Source: Chloroflexota bacterium
Lineage (GTDB): Bacteria; Chloroflexota; Dehalococcoidia; GIF9; AB-539-J10
NCBI GenBank assembly: GCA_020346965.1
Contig: CP070793.1
Span: 1,424,858 to 1,445,282 of the forward strand
Reading direction: 5' to 3'
DNA length: 20,425 nucleotides
The notes below the pieces were generated by a model. That model was given only the letters and a program-made list of their open reading frames with translations, ran no database searches and was not told where the DNA came from. Of this stretch, positions 1 through 6,880 are shown piece by piece (the first letter of the stretch is position 1; every line of letters starts with the position of its first letter). The position numbers were made by a program, and so were the translations under genes.

Positions 1-4
1 GGAC

Positions 5-229
5 GAGAGCGAAAAGCTGGTCGCGCAACAGCAAGAAGCCGAAGCCGCATAGATGGCAGAGGAGGAAGACGCCAAAGTGGCTGAACAGAAGGATGTTACA
101 GCCACAGGAATCGCAGAGGAGAGTGAAAAATTAGTCACCGAACAGCGAGAAGCCGAAGCGGCAGAGATGGCAGAGGTGGAAGACGCCACAGTCGCGGAAC
201 AGAAGGACACTGCCGCAGAAATCGCAGAA
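5..229 (+). repeat. Two tandem coding repeats of 114 and 111 bp
   Basis: Bases 5-118 and 119-229 are two copies of one coding repeat of 38 and 37 codons, and a partial third copy follows from 230. Each copy appears to be built from two related sub-units of about 19 residues with the pattern (M/I)AE-E-...-VAEQ or LVTEQ. The copies match closely in DNA. Copy 1 reads GCATAG where copy 2 reads GCAGAG, so a G-to-T change at base 50 turned a Glu codon into TAG. Confidence 0.8.
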
Positions 230-676
230 GAGAAAAGCACCACAGTTGCTGAACAGACCAAGCCGCCTGTTGAACAACAGGAGCCAAGTCGGGCCGCGGA
301 CGTCTTTGAAAAGAGCATTGACCTCTCGAGACTGTTTGAGGGTGGGGACAAGTCGGATTTGGGCAACCCGCAATGGGAAGTGGAAATCTTACCCCCGTTT
401 AACATCGGTAAAATCATGGAAGTCGTCTCCTTCCTTGACCAATTGCCCGAAGTAGAGAATACTGAGATGATTGTGCCCCAGATTGATATGCCTTCAATTC
501 TGGTTTTTCTTAAAGGACCTGTGAACCTTGTTGATGTACTGCAGACAGTCCCTGTGGTGGCCCACGTTGAAGAAGTCGCAACTGACAAAGCTTCTACCAA
601 CGGTGAATCAGGGGAAGGGCCGAGGAAAGTCCGCTTAAGCCTATTGGAGAACACAACAGCGCAGGAAAAGAAATGA
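53..676 (+). CDS. Glu/Ala-repeat protein, 3' part; 5' end probably lost to a stop codon
   Basis: I do not recognise a family. From the ATG at 53 the product is 207 residues. Residues 1 to about 75 are a low-complexity, highly acidic Glu/Ala repeat, probably helical. Residues about 85-178 look like a compact domain, and alternating hydrophobic stretches there would suit a beta-alpha-beta-beta-alpha-beta ferredoxin-like fold (for example WEVEILPPF, then a helix through IMEVVSFLDQLP, then SILVFLKGP and VNLVDVLQTVP). The tail is polar and charged. There is no signal peptide or membrane segment. No Shine-Dalgarno sequence precedes the ATG, and the same frame stays open upstream to the window edge except for one TAG at 50-52. 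The real gene therefore probably began outside the window and has been interrupted. Translation from 53 is possible but unproven. Confidence 0.5.
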   Translation: MAEEEDAKVAEQKDVTATGIAEESEKLVTEQREAEAAEMAEVEDATVAEQKDTAAEIAEEKSTTVAEQTKPPVEQQEPSRAADVFEKSIDLSRLFEGGDKSDLGNPQWEVEILPPFNIGKIMEVVSFLDQLPEVENTEMIVPQIDMPSILVFLKGPVNLVDVLQTVPVVAHVEEVATDKASTNGESGEGPRKVRLSLLENTTAQEKK

Positions 677-893
677 ACTCAAGTATCTTGCGCTAGAAAC
701 AGCAAACCAAACAGGTCGGAAAAAGCCTGATACCCAGAGCGAGATTGAAACCAACGCTAATCAGTTTCAGGTAACCCCCTAATTGATTGTCCCTGGGGAA
801 GTTCCAAGCTAGCCCTAGCCCCGTACTGGTGAGCGGCAAGACAAGAAATCGGCGTACTCGGATATAGGTTGGATTGGGCTTATAAGCATACGA

Positions 894-922
894 TCTATGG
901 CGAATAGTCAGCACGCCATAGA
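894..922. repeat. Perfect 9-bp inverted repeat in the 677-1012 gap
   Basis: TCTATGGCG at 894-902 is matched by CGCCATAGA at 914-922 with an 11-base loop. No T-run follows, so it is not a typical intrinsic terminator. It lies about 90 bases upstream of the MetE-like gene and could be a protein-binding site or an RNA hairpin. The rest of the 336-base gap (677-1012) holds no gene I can support, only a weak TATGAT hexamer at 972-977. Confidence 0.5.
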
Positions 923-1012
923 AGGCGAGTAAAGCCGTAAGGAGCCTCCCAAAGAATTTCTGCCTCCGTGCTATGATTTAAGCAATATTTGTGAGAAGGA
1001 GACCGGAAATTC

Positions 1013-2092
1013 GTGGTGGAATTCGAGGCGCGATGTAGCACCACCGCCATGGGGATCATGCCCCATAGGGATGTTGAACGTGCGCTGGAGTTTGCCTTAC
1101 GCCTGGATATCCCGTTCTGGCCCCAGCTTCCGAAAGTGAGCTTGCATGAGGATATGTATGTTCAAGCATCGCAAAATTTCCCCGGTATAGCTATTGACTT
1201 TGACAAGGAAAGGCTCGTATTCAGCACCGCAAGGTTTGAACAAGAACTCGACGAGTATTTCACAAAAATGGATAATCCTGAGGCGTTCGCCCTCACCGCC
1301 GAGTATTCCAAGGTGTTTCATAAGTTTCTCTCCAGGGAACTTCGAGGTTATAAGGCCATACGGGGGCAAGTCACGGGCCCGGTGAGTTTCGGCTTGAAGG
1401 TATTAGACGAAGACCTGAAGCCGATTATCTATAACGAAGAGGTAAGAGCTATTCTGTTTGATTTCATTCAGAGGAAAGTCAACATACAGTATCAGGAACT
1501 CAAGCAGAGGAATCCTAACGCCTTTGTCTGGATAGATGAACCGGGGTTGAGCTATGTTTTCAGTGGTTTCTCCGGGTACAACGATCAACATGCTAGAGAG
1601 GACTACCTTAAGTTCGTAGAAGGATTAGAGGGTCCCAAAGGGCTGCACCTTTGTGCCGAGGTAAACTTGCCTTACCTGTTGGAGTTAGGGGTGGAAATCC
1701 TGTCCTTTGACGCATATCAAATTGGGTTTATGCCCGAGGAATATGCTCGTAAAGTGGCTGAATTCATCAAAAGTGGGGGCGTTATTTCCTGGGGCATTGT
1801 CCCCACTGAATCAACAGCTCTGGCAACACAGACACCGGAAACACTGTCTTGGATTCTCTCAAACTACTGGGAGGTGATCTCGAAAAGCGCAGGTTTACCA
1901 TTGAATCAAATTGCCAGGCAGGCATTGGTGGCCCCGGCCAGATGCTGCCTTAGCGATTTAAGCCAAATCAACATAAACGGTAAGATCGTAGGCAAATGCC
2001 CTATCTCAAGCATCGAGGAAGGGCTCGTTGAGAAGGCATTTGCCTACTTGTCTGAACTCTCGCAGATAGTCAAAAATGAGTATGCTGTATAG
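1013..2092 (+). CDS. MetE/UROD-superfamily protein with zinc-site residues, probable corrinoid-linked methyltransferase
   Basis: This 359-residue TIM-barrel-type protein resembles the C-terminal catalytic half of cobalamin-independent methionine synthase. It has the zinc-site pattern of that superfamily: His212-Leu-Cys214 in LHLCAEVN and a downstream Cys pair at 311-312 (PARCCLSDL). WIDEPGL at 173-179 matches the conserved acidic strand. The N-terminal folate-binding half of full MetE is absent. Stand-alone 'core' MetE proteins of anaerobes are thought to take methyl groups from corrinoid proteins rather than methyl-folate; that role here is inferred. The N-terminal segment with PFWPQLPK belongs to a distinct, poorly characterised subgroup, so the substrate is open. 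The start is GTG, with AGAAGGAGA about ten bases upstream. The FMN reductase follows 60 bases downstream on the same strand. Confidence 0.7.
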   Translation: MVEFEARCSTTAMGIMPHRDVERALEFALRLDIPFWPQLPKVSLHEDMYVQASQNFPGIAIDFDKERLVFSTARFEQELDEYFTKMDNPEAFALTAEYSKVFHKFLSRELRGYKAIRGQVTGPVSFGLKVLDEDLKPIIYNEEVRAILFDFIQRKVNIQYQELKQRNPNAFVWIDEPGLSYVFSGFSGYNDQHAREDYLKFVEGLEGPKGLHLCAEVNLPYLLELGVEILSFDAYQIGFMPEEYARKVAEFIKSGGVISWGIVPTESTALATQTPETLSWILSNYWEVISKSAGLPLNQIARQALVAPARCCLSDLSQININGKIVGKCPISSIEEGLVEKAFAYLSELSQIVKNEYAV

Positions 2093-2103
2093 GGAATAGG
2101 GTT

Positions 2104-2134
2104 TTGTGTCCATTCCTACCCGAGACGTTATAAT
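2104..2134 (+). promoter_or_regulatory. Possible promoter ahead of the FMN reductase gene
   Basis: A perfect TATAAT lies at 2129-2134, with a weak TTGTGT at 2104-2109 and a 19-base spacer. Transcription would start near 2141, giving a very short leader that just includes the AAGGAGG ribosome-binding site. The -35 match is poor, so this is tentative. Confidence 0.3.
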
Positions 2135-2152
2135 TATTGGAAGGAGGATAAT

Positions 2153-2725
2153 ATGAAGGTGTTAGGCATTATGGGCAGCCCCCGAAGGCAGAGCAATACC
2201 GACATTCTTCTCGATAAGGCACTGGAAGGTGCCAGGGAGGAGGGTGCTGAGGTCGAAAAAGTTCAGGTTTCGAAACTCAAAGTCTCACCATGCCTGGAAA
2301 TATATGCCTGTTTCAAGGATGGCAACTGTACGATCAGAGACGATATGCAAGCACTCTATGACAAGCTTCTAGAAGCAGATCACATCGTTTTTGCCTCACC
2401 GATATTCTTCTATGGTGTTACCGGTCAGGCGAAAGCTGTGATAGATAGATGCCAAGCGCTCTGGGCAAGAAGACATGTATTGGGTATGGGCAAGGACGAC
2501 AAGCGAGAGCGGAGAGGGGTTTTTATCTCGATAGGAGCCACGCGAGGTGAAAGGCTTTTTGATGGCGCGGTGCTTACGGTGAAGTATTTCTTTGATGCTA
2601 TAGGTGTGCAATATTCTGGCGATCTATTAATCAGGGGAATTGATAATAAAGCTCAAATCAAGGAGCATCCTACCGCTCTGGAAGATGCTTTTCACCTCGG
2701 TCAAGAGCTTGTTCGTAGGAACTAG
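2153..2725 (+). CDS. Flavodoxin-fold NAD(P)H-dependent FMN reductase, Isf-like
   Basis: This 190-residue flavoprotein probably carries FMN and moves electrons from a reduced carrier to small acceptors. The FMN phosphate loop is clear at residues 8-17 (GSPRRQSNTD). The ASPIFFYGVTGQAKAVIDR stretch is the second FMN-contact loop of this family. The region from Cys47 (SPCLEIYACFKDGNC) lines up with the C-x2-C-x2-C-x4-C cluster site of iron-sulfur flavoproteins. The second Cys of that motif is Ile50 here, which leaves Cys47, Cys53 and Cys59. The protein may therefore have lost the [4Fe-4S] cluster or bind an altered one. A strong AAGGAGG sits just before the ATG. It may share a transcript with the MetE-like gene. 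Confidence 0.8.
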   Translation: MKVLGIMGSPRRQSNTDILLDKALEGAREEGAEVEKVQVSKLKVSPCLEIYACFKDGNCTIRDDMQALYDKLLEADHIVFASPIFFYGVTGQAKAVIDRCQALWARRHVLGMGKDDKRERRGVFISIGATRGERLFDGAVLTVKYFFDAIGVQYSGDLLIRGIDNKAQIKEHPTALEDAFHLGQELVRRN

Positions 2726-2734
2726 ACACGACGA

Positions 2735-2812
2735 ATGAAGGCAGTAAGAGCTGACAATCTAACCAAGATGTTCGGTCATCTCGTTGCCGTAGACCATATC
2801 TCACTTGAGTAG
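2735..2812 (+). pseudogene. Stub of an ABC-transporter ATPase N-terminus
   Basis: A 25-codon frame starts with ATG at 2735 and ends with TAG at 2810. Its product matches the first beta strands of ABC ATPases: (A)DNLTKMFGHLVAVDHISLE has the usual LTK-FG--VAVD-ISLEV layout that precedes the Walker A loop. Walker A and everything beyond are missing, and the DNA after the stop shows no continuation in any frame before the convergent gene at 2903. It begins ten bases after the FMN reductase stop. It is most likely the 5' remnant of a deleted transporter gene. The rest of 2813-2902 holds nothing recognisable. Confidence 0.6.
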
Positions 2813-2902
2813 GTTGCCACTTCTTCTCAAAGATGGAAGCGGATTGAGGATGATTTATTATCTGGCGAGTCGGGAGCGAAGGCCAATTGCGAAATGCTTA
2901 GA

Positions 2903-4285
2903 TCAGTAGCGTTTGGATTGCATCGTACGCTTCACATTTCCCCGATAATCGGGAGCGATGATGTTGAATACCAAGCTTATCCTTGGGTCAACCATTCGTG
3001 AGCTGATTCGTGTTTCGATTTCGTCTAGGGAGAGGCACGTAGTACACACCATTGGCAATCGGGCGTTATAACGGTAGTTTATCAATTGATACAACTTCTC
3101 CTGAGCCCAGGGAGTCGCTGATTGCTCTCCGAAGTCATCGAGTATTAGCAACGGAGTTTCTTTGAGGTTCTCGGAAAATTCGTCATAGGATATTTTACTG
3201 TCCGGGCTGAATGTAGAGCGTAAATGGTCAAGAAGATCGGGAACAACCACAAATAAGACCGGTTTTTCTCGCGTACGTTGATAATTAGCGATGGCTGCTG
3301 CCAGATGAGTCTTTCCACAACCGTTAACACCTTGAAATATGAGCCAACCCTCTGGTGAACGAGCAAATTCTACCGCCAAATTGTAGGCTTGGCGCAAGTT
3401 TTGCCGCTGTTCTGGTGGGAGTTCCAATCTCTTTTCGTCAAAATTATCAAAGGTCATATTTCGTAGTAACTCTAATCCCAAGCCACTTTGGGATTCTAAG
3501 GTCGATACGGGTTCAATCGTCCATATTTGGCAGAATTCGTTGTTGACAAGATGTCCCCGTAAGCGTTCATCCATTTTATCCAACGATAAAGCGGTCGTGA
3601 TTACGGTGGCTAGTCTGGCATTGAATCGGTGGTGAAGGAGTTGTTCCAGCTTCTCCTTGGCCCAGGGAGTAGCGCTTCCCAGAGTAAGATCATCAAGCAC
3701 TAATAGGGGTACATTCTTCACCTGGCTAAGCAAATCGTCGTAGGTGGTTTCGCTAGCTGAACTGAAGGCAGAGCGAAGATGATCTAGAAGGTCAGCAGTG
3801 CCAATATAAAAGACAGGTTCCCCTGAGCTGATACGATGATTGGCAACTGCACAGGCTAGGTGTGTTTTGCCGGAGCCGCTGGGACCCGAAAGCAATAACC
3901 AACCATAGGGATTATCAGCGAAATCCTTAGCTGCCTGATAGACCTGAGCAAAGTGCTCCTGGGAAATGGTGCTCGCTGCTTTTCCTTTAGGAGATAGATT
4001 TTCGAATGTGAGGTGCGATAGGGAACCCATATTGCTGTATTTCTCAAGATATTCAGTTTTTTTCTTCCTCAGTTCCCCCTTGCTACATTGGCAAGGTACT
4101 ACGCGGCTGAAATCAACTTTCCCTGAATCGAGGGTGGGATGAACAAAGCCCGCCCCTGTGCAAACAGGGCAGATTTCACCCGTGTCTTCTTCTTGGGGAA
4201 TATCACCTTTGGACGAGGTGTCCATATTTACCCTTGACATATTTGTCTGGGCCATCCTTTTTAATGTCTCTCTTATATTCTCCAC
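2903..4285 (-). CDS. DnaC/IstB-type helicase loader with two tandem AAA+ domains and an N-terminal zinc site
   Basis: This 460-residue protein is a probable loader that places the DnaB helicase on DNA. An N-terminal zinc site is formed by Cys39, Cys42, Cys65 and Cys67. Two homologous AAA+ domains follow. Domain 1 (about 92-258) has Walker A GPSGSGKTH at 134-142 and Walker B LLVLDDL at 194-200. Domain 2 (about 278-445) has Walker A GVNGCGKTH at 319-327 and Walker B LLILDDF at 379-385. Domain 2 keeps the arginine-finger segment TRISSRM, with Arg430. Domain 1 has RLRGHL, with His245 in that place. Usual DnaC/DnaI proteins have one AAA+ domain and about 250-330 residues. The GTG start at 4285 overlaps dnaD by 83 bases. 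ATGs at 4255, 4240 and 4225 are alternatives, and the last is preceded by AAGG. It is the last gene of the rplI-dnaB-dnaD operon. Confidence 0.8.
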   Translation of the reverse strand: MENIRETLKRMAQTNMSRVNMDTSSKGDIPQEEDTGEICPVCTGAGFVHPTLDSGKVDFSRVVPCQCSKGELRKKKTEYLEKYSNMGSLSHLTFENLSPKGKAASTISQEHFAQVYQAAKDFADNPYGWLLLSGPSGSGKTHLACAVANHRISSGEPVFYIGTADLLDHLRSAFSSASETTYDDLLSQVKNVPLLVLDDLTLGSATPWAKEKLEQLLHHRFNARLATVITTALSLDKMDERLRGHLVNNEFCQIWTIEPVSTLESQSGLGLELLRNMTFDNFDEKRLELPPEQRQNLRQAYNLAVEFARSPEGWLIFQGVNGCGKTHLAAAIANYQRTREKPVLFVVVPDLLDHLRSTFSPDSKISYDEFSENLKETPLLILDDFGEQSATPWAQEKLYQLINYRYNARLPMVCTTCLSLDEIETRISSRMVDPRISLVFNIIAPDYRGNVKRTMQSKRY

Positions 4286-4823
4286 TGTCTTTGCCTTCGT
4301 TCGCCCATCTTTCCAGAATGCGGGCGATATATCTCCAACTGCGTTTATTTAACTGAACGGCCTCCTTAAAAGCTTCTTCAATCCATCCAGGAGGATAAAG
4401 CTTCTCAGCTTCCTGCAGTTCCTCAGCGATCATAGGTGTTATTATGCCAATATTCTGCTCGTAAAGGACAAAAATGTTGATAAACGATGGTTGAAGGCTA
4501 TCTGCGGGCAGAGAGTAAACGTCTACGAGCACACCATTTATATTCAAAGTCGAGTGCGATAATTCACCGTGTTCTACAGCCGAGTTTAAAGCCTGACGAA
4601 TGGTATCCTCGCCTATGGTGGCCATTAGTTCGTGGGATAGCAACTCTTTATAAGTGACAGAATAAGGGCGCACCTTTTTTCGTAGGATAAGGTAAGCCAC
4701 GTATAATACTATCTTAAGCTCAGCTAGGTCTTGAATTCTAGACACCGCCTGCGTAAAAAAAGATTCAGGCAGGGAGATAAAATCCAATTTTCTCTGAGAG
4801 CTTGATAATTGTCGGTCAGGCAT
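4203..4823 (-). CDS. dnaD: DnaD-domain primosomal protein
   Basis: This 206-residue protein has a winged-helix-like N-terminal half (about 20-105) and a C-terminal DnaD/DnaB(Bsu)-type domain at about 117-178. The signature is visible: YEQNIGIITP at 121-130, then LYPPGWIEEAFKEA, then NKRSWRYIARILERW at 159-173, matching the conserved Y--xIL--W pattern. Family members remodel DNA and connect origin or restart proteins to the helicase loader. The position between dnaB (10 bases upstream) and the DnaC-like loader (83-base overlap) supports a primosome role. The tail after residue 178 is Lys/Asp-rich and probably disordered. The start ATG follows GAAGAGATG-like purines. Nothing looks broken. Confidence 0.8.
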   Translation of the reverse strand: MPDRQLSSSQRKLDFISLPESFFTQAVSRIQDLAELKIVLYVAYLILRKKVRPYSVTYKELLSHELMATIGEDTIRQALNSAVEHGELSHSTLNINGVLVDVYSLPADSLQPSFINIFVLYEQNIGIITPMIAEELQEAEKLYPPGWIEEAFKEAVQLNKRSWRYIARILERWANEGKDSGEYKRDIKKDGPDKYVKGKYGHLVQR

Positions 4824-4833
4824 CTCTTCACCT

Positions 4834-6210
4834 TTAAGAAGCAGAAATCAATTCAGCCTCTAGATTGGCAAATTTGGCAGTCCTGCTCAAGAAGCGTAGC
4901 TTGAGCTGTCCTAAAGGACCATTGCGATGTTTGGCTATAATAATATCTGCAATGCCGCGGGGATAAGGCTCCTTCTCAATGTCATGCACCTTGCTCCATT
5001 CCTCCGCGGAGAAATACATGTCGTCTCGATAGATGAAAAGAACGACGTCGGCATCTTGCTCGATACTTCCGCTTTCGCGTAGGTCAGCAAGTTGAGGTAC
5101 ATGTGAGGCCCGCCATTCTACGGCTCGACTGAGCTGGGACACCGCCAGTATTGGTACATTTAGCTCCCTAGCCAGGGCTTTTAAGGCGCGGGTTATCTTG
5201 CTAATTTCCTGGACCCTTGTTTCATTCCTGCCGTCGCCCTGTATCAGTTGCAGATAGTCGATGATGATCAGGTCAATGTTACGTTCGTAGTGAAGGCGCC
5301 GTACCTTGCTTCTTATATCCAAAGCGCGAAGCTGAGGCGAATCATCAATGTAAATCGGCGCCTCGGACAAGACACCGCTGGCTTCCATAATTCTTACCTC
5401 ATCCTTCTCACTAAAGCGCCCAAGACGGACCTTTCTGGAATCCACACCGGATTCGCTGGAAAGAAGTCTCTGTACCACTGCTTCTCGGGACATCTCTAAG
5501 CTGCATAAAGCAATGCAAGCCTTCTGGTTAATAGCGGCATTTCTGGCAATGTTTAAGGCCAAGCTCGTTTTACCCAAGCTAGGCCTGGCCGCTAAAACAA
5601 CTAAGTCAGACCTCTGTAATCCTCCCAGAAAATCATCTAGGGCAGTAAAAGCAGTAAGAATATGAGGTATTTCCCCTTCCCGCGCGGTGGTAGGTGGCCC
5701 CGCCCCCTCGAAGTATTGGCCTAAAGCATCACGAACCGGTACGAAGTCCCGGAGTTCCCGCCTCATCCGCACTTGAAACAGGATATCTTCAGCTTTATTG
5801 AGGCTAACCTCCACCTCCGGGCTGGCTTCGTAGCCAAGAGCTTCGATTTGGGCAGCAGCGGTGATCAACCGGCGCATTACTGCTGTATTGGATACTATTT
5901 GAGCGTAATATTCAGCATGCAGGGATGTGGGCACATTACTGATTAGATGGCTCAAAAAAGCAGCGCCACCAGTTTGCTCCAGTTTGTCCTGACGCATTAG
6001 TTCATGCGCCAGTGTAATCTGGTTGATAACTTCGTTGCGCTGATAAAGGGAGAGACAAGCTTGGTAAATTGCTCGGTTTGCTTCTGAAAAAAAATCATCA
6101 GCCTTTAGGGAGGCGGCAACCTTCAATATGGCGTCAGGGTCAATAAGCAAAGAACCAATGACTGCTTCCTCGGCTTCAATATCATGGGGCGGTAATTTTT
6201 CCTCTGCCAT
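4834..6210 (-). CDS. dnaB: Replicative DNA helicase DnaB
   Basis: This is the hexameric 5'-3' replication-fork helicase, 458 residues, a normal length. The N-terminal primase-interacting domain (about 8-110) begins with PPHDIEAEEAVIGSLLIDP. A linker follows, then the RecA-like ATPase. Walker A is ARPSLGKTS at 208-216, Walker B is LIIIDYLQL at 314-322, and the SQLSRAVE segment at 358-365 with LRESGSIEQDADVV at 377-390 is the conserved DnaB motif region. No intein or insertion interrupts the ATPase. The ATG is two bases after the rplI stop, so the two genes are almost certainly co-transcribed and may be translationally coupled. It is followed by dnaD and a DnaC-like loader, which gives a compact helicase-loading set. 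Confidence 0.97.
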   Translation of the reverse strand: MAEEKLPPHDIEAEEAVIGSLLIDPDAILKVAASLKADDFFSEANRAIYQACLSLYQRNEVINQITLAHELMRQDKLEQTGGAAFLSHLISNVPTSLHAEYYAQIVSNTAVMRRLITAAAQIEALGYEASPEVEVSLNKAEDILFQVRMRRELRDFVPVRDALGQYFEGAGPPTTAREGEIPHILTAFTALDDFLGGLQRSDLVVLAARPSLGKTSLALNIARNAAINQKACIALCSLEMSREAVVQRLLSSESGVDSRKVRLGRFSEKDEVRIMEASGVLSEAPIYIDDSPQLRALDIRSKVRRLHYERNIDLIIIDYLQLIQGDGRNETRVQEISKITRALKALARELNVPILAVSQLSRAVEWRASHVPQLADLRESGSIEQDADVVLFIYRDDMYFSAEEWSKVHDIEKEPYPRGIADIIIAKHRNGPLGQLKLRFLSRTAKFANLEAELISAS

Positions 6211-6212
6211 GC

Positions 6213-6845
6213 TTAATCCTTCTCCTCTTCCTCCTCTTCTTTATTTTTCACCTTCGCCTTCTTTTCCGTCTTTTTCTCTGCTTTTCTCTCTGCTCTTTTC
6301 TCCGCCTTCTTCTCTGTTTTCTTTTCTGCTTTCTTCCCTATCTGCTTCTCTGTCTTTTTCGCCGCTTTCTTCTCTGTTTCCTCTTCTGTCCCTGTCTCTT
6401 TCTCCTCCTCGATAACCACCATAATTTGTGGGTTAAGGTCGCTGGCTAACTTGACCGCTACTTCATGACTGCCTGTTTTACGCAGGGATTTCTCTATATC
6501 TATCTTCTTCTTATCAATAACGGAACCTATGGCCTCGCTTAATTTTTCAGCTACGTCTGCGGCGGTAATAGAGCCAAATAAGCGTTCCCCAGTACCCATA
6601 CGAGCTTGAAAACGAATTTCCTTTCCCTCGATTTGCTGTGCCAGTTCAACCAGTTTATCCCGGTCAATACTTTCTTCAAGTTTCTCGCGCTCCAGCCGGG
6701 ACTCCACCTGCTTAATGACCGTGGGCGTTGCCAACAGAGCTAAACCTCGGGGCAAAAGGAAATTCCTGGCATAACCCTTGCTCACTTCCTTTATCTCTCC
6801 AGCCTTCCCCCTTCCGGGTAAATCCTCTAATAGAACAACTTTCAT
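6213..6845 (-). CDS. rplI: 50S ribosomal protein L9 with a long charged C-terminal tail
   Basis: Residues 1-147 form a normal bacterial L9, which binds 23S rRNA near the L1 stalk. The N-terminus is MKVVLLEDLPGRGKAGEI, with GYARNFLLPRGLA at 24-36 and the C-terminal domain to about 147. I chose the ATG at 6845 because it gives the canonical L9 N-terminus and is preceded by GAGGG; a GTG four codons upstream is the alternative. Residues about 147-210 are an unusual extension made almost only of Glu, Lys, Thr and Ala, with KKTEKKAEK-like repeats and a final poly-Glu run. L9 is normally about 148 residues. The tail may be a charged helix or a disordered RNA-binding arm; its role is unknown. It is the first gene of the dnaB operon. 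Confidence 0.95.
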   Translation of the reverse strand: MKVVLLEDLPGRGKAGEIKEVSKGYARNFLLPRGLALLATPTVIKQVESRLEREKLEESIDRDKLVELAQQIEGKEIRFQARMGTGERLFGSITAADVAEKLSEAIGSVIDKKKIDIEKSLRKTGSHEVAVKLASDLNPQIMVVIEEEKETGTEEETEKKAAKKTEKQIGKKAEKKTEKKAEKRAERKAEKKTEKKAKVKNKEEEEEEKD

Positions 6846-6880
6846 AAAATCCCTCACTTTGCTCAGAATGATAAAAACGT

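Noticed and set aside
693..979. Minus-strand open frame with two hydrophobic stretches in the 677-1012 gap
   Set aside because: There is no convincing start or ribosome-binding site and no family I recognise. It could be a membrane-protein remnant, but composition alone does not support it.
6128..6415. Plus-strand Ser/Pro/Phe/Leu-rich frame
   Set aside because: It is the antisense of the L9 Lys/Glu tail; the composition is a by-product of the pyrimidine tract.
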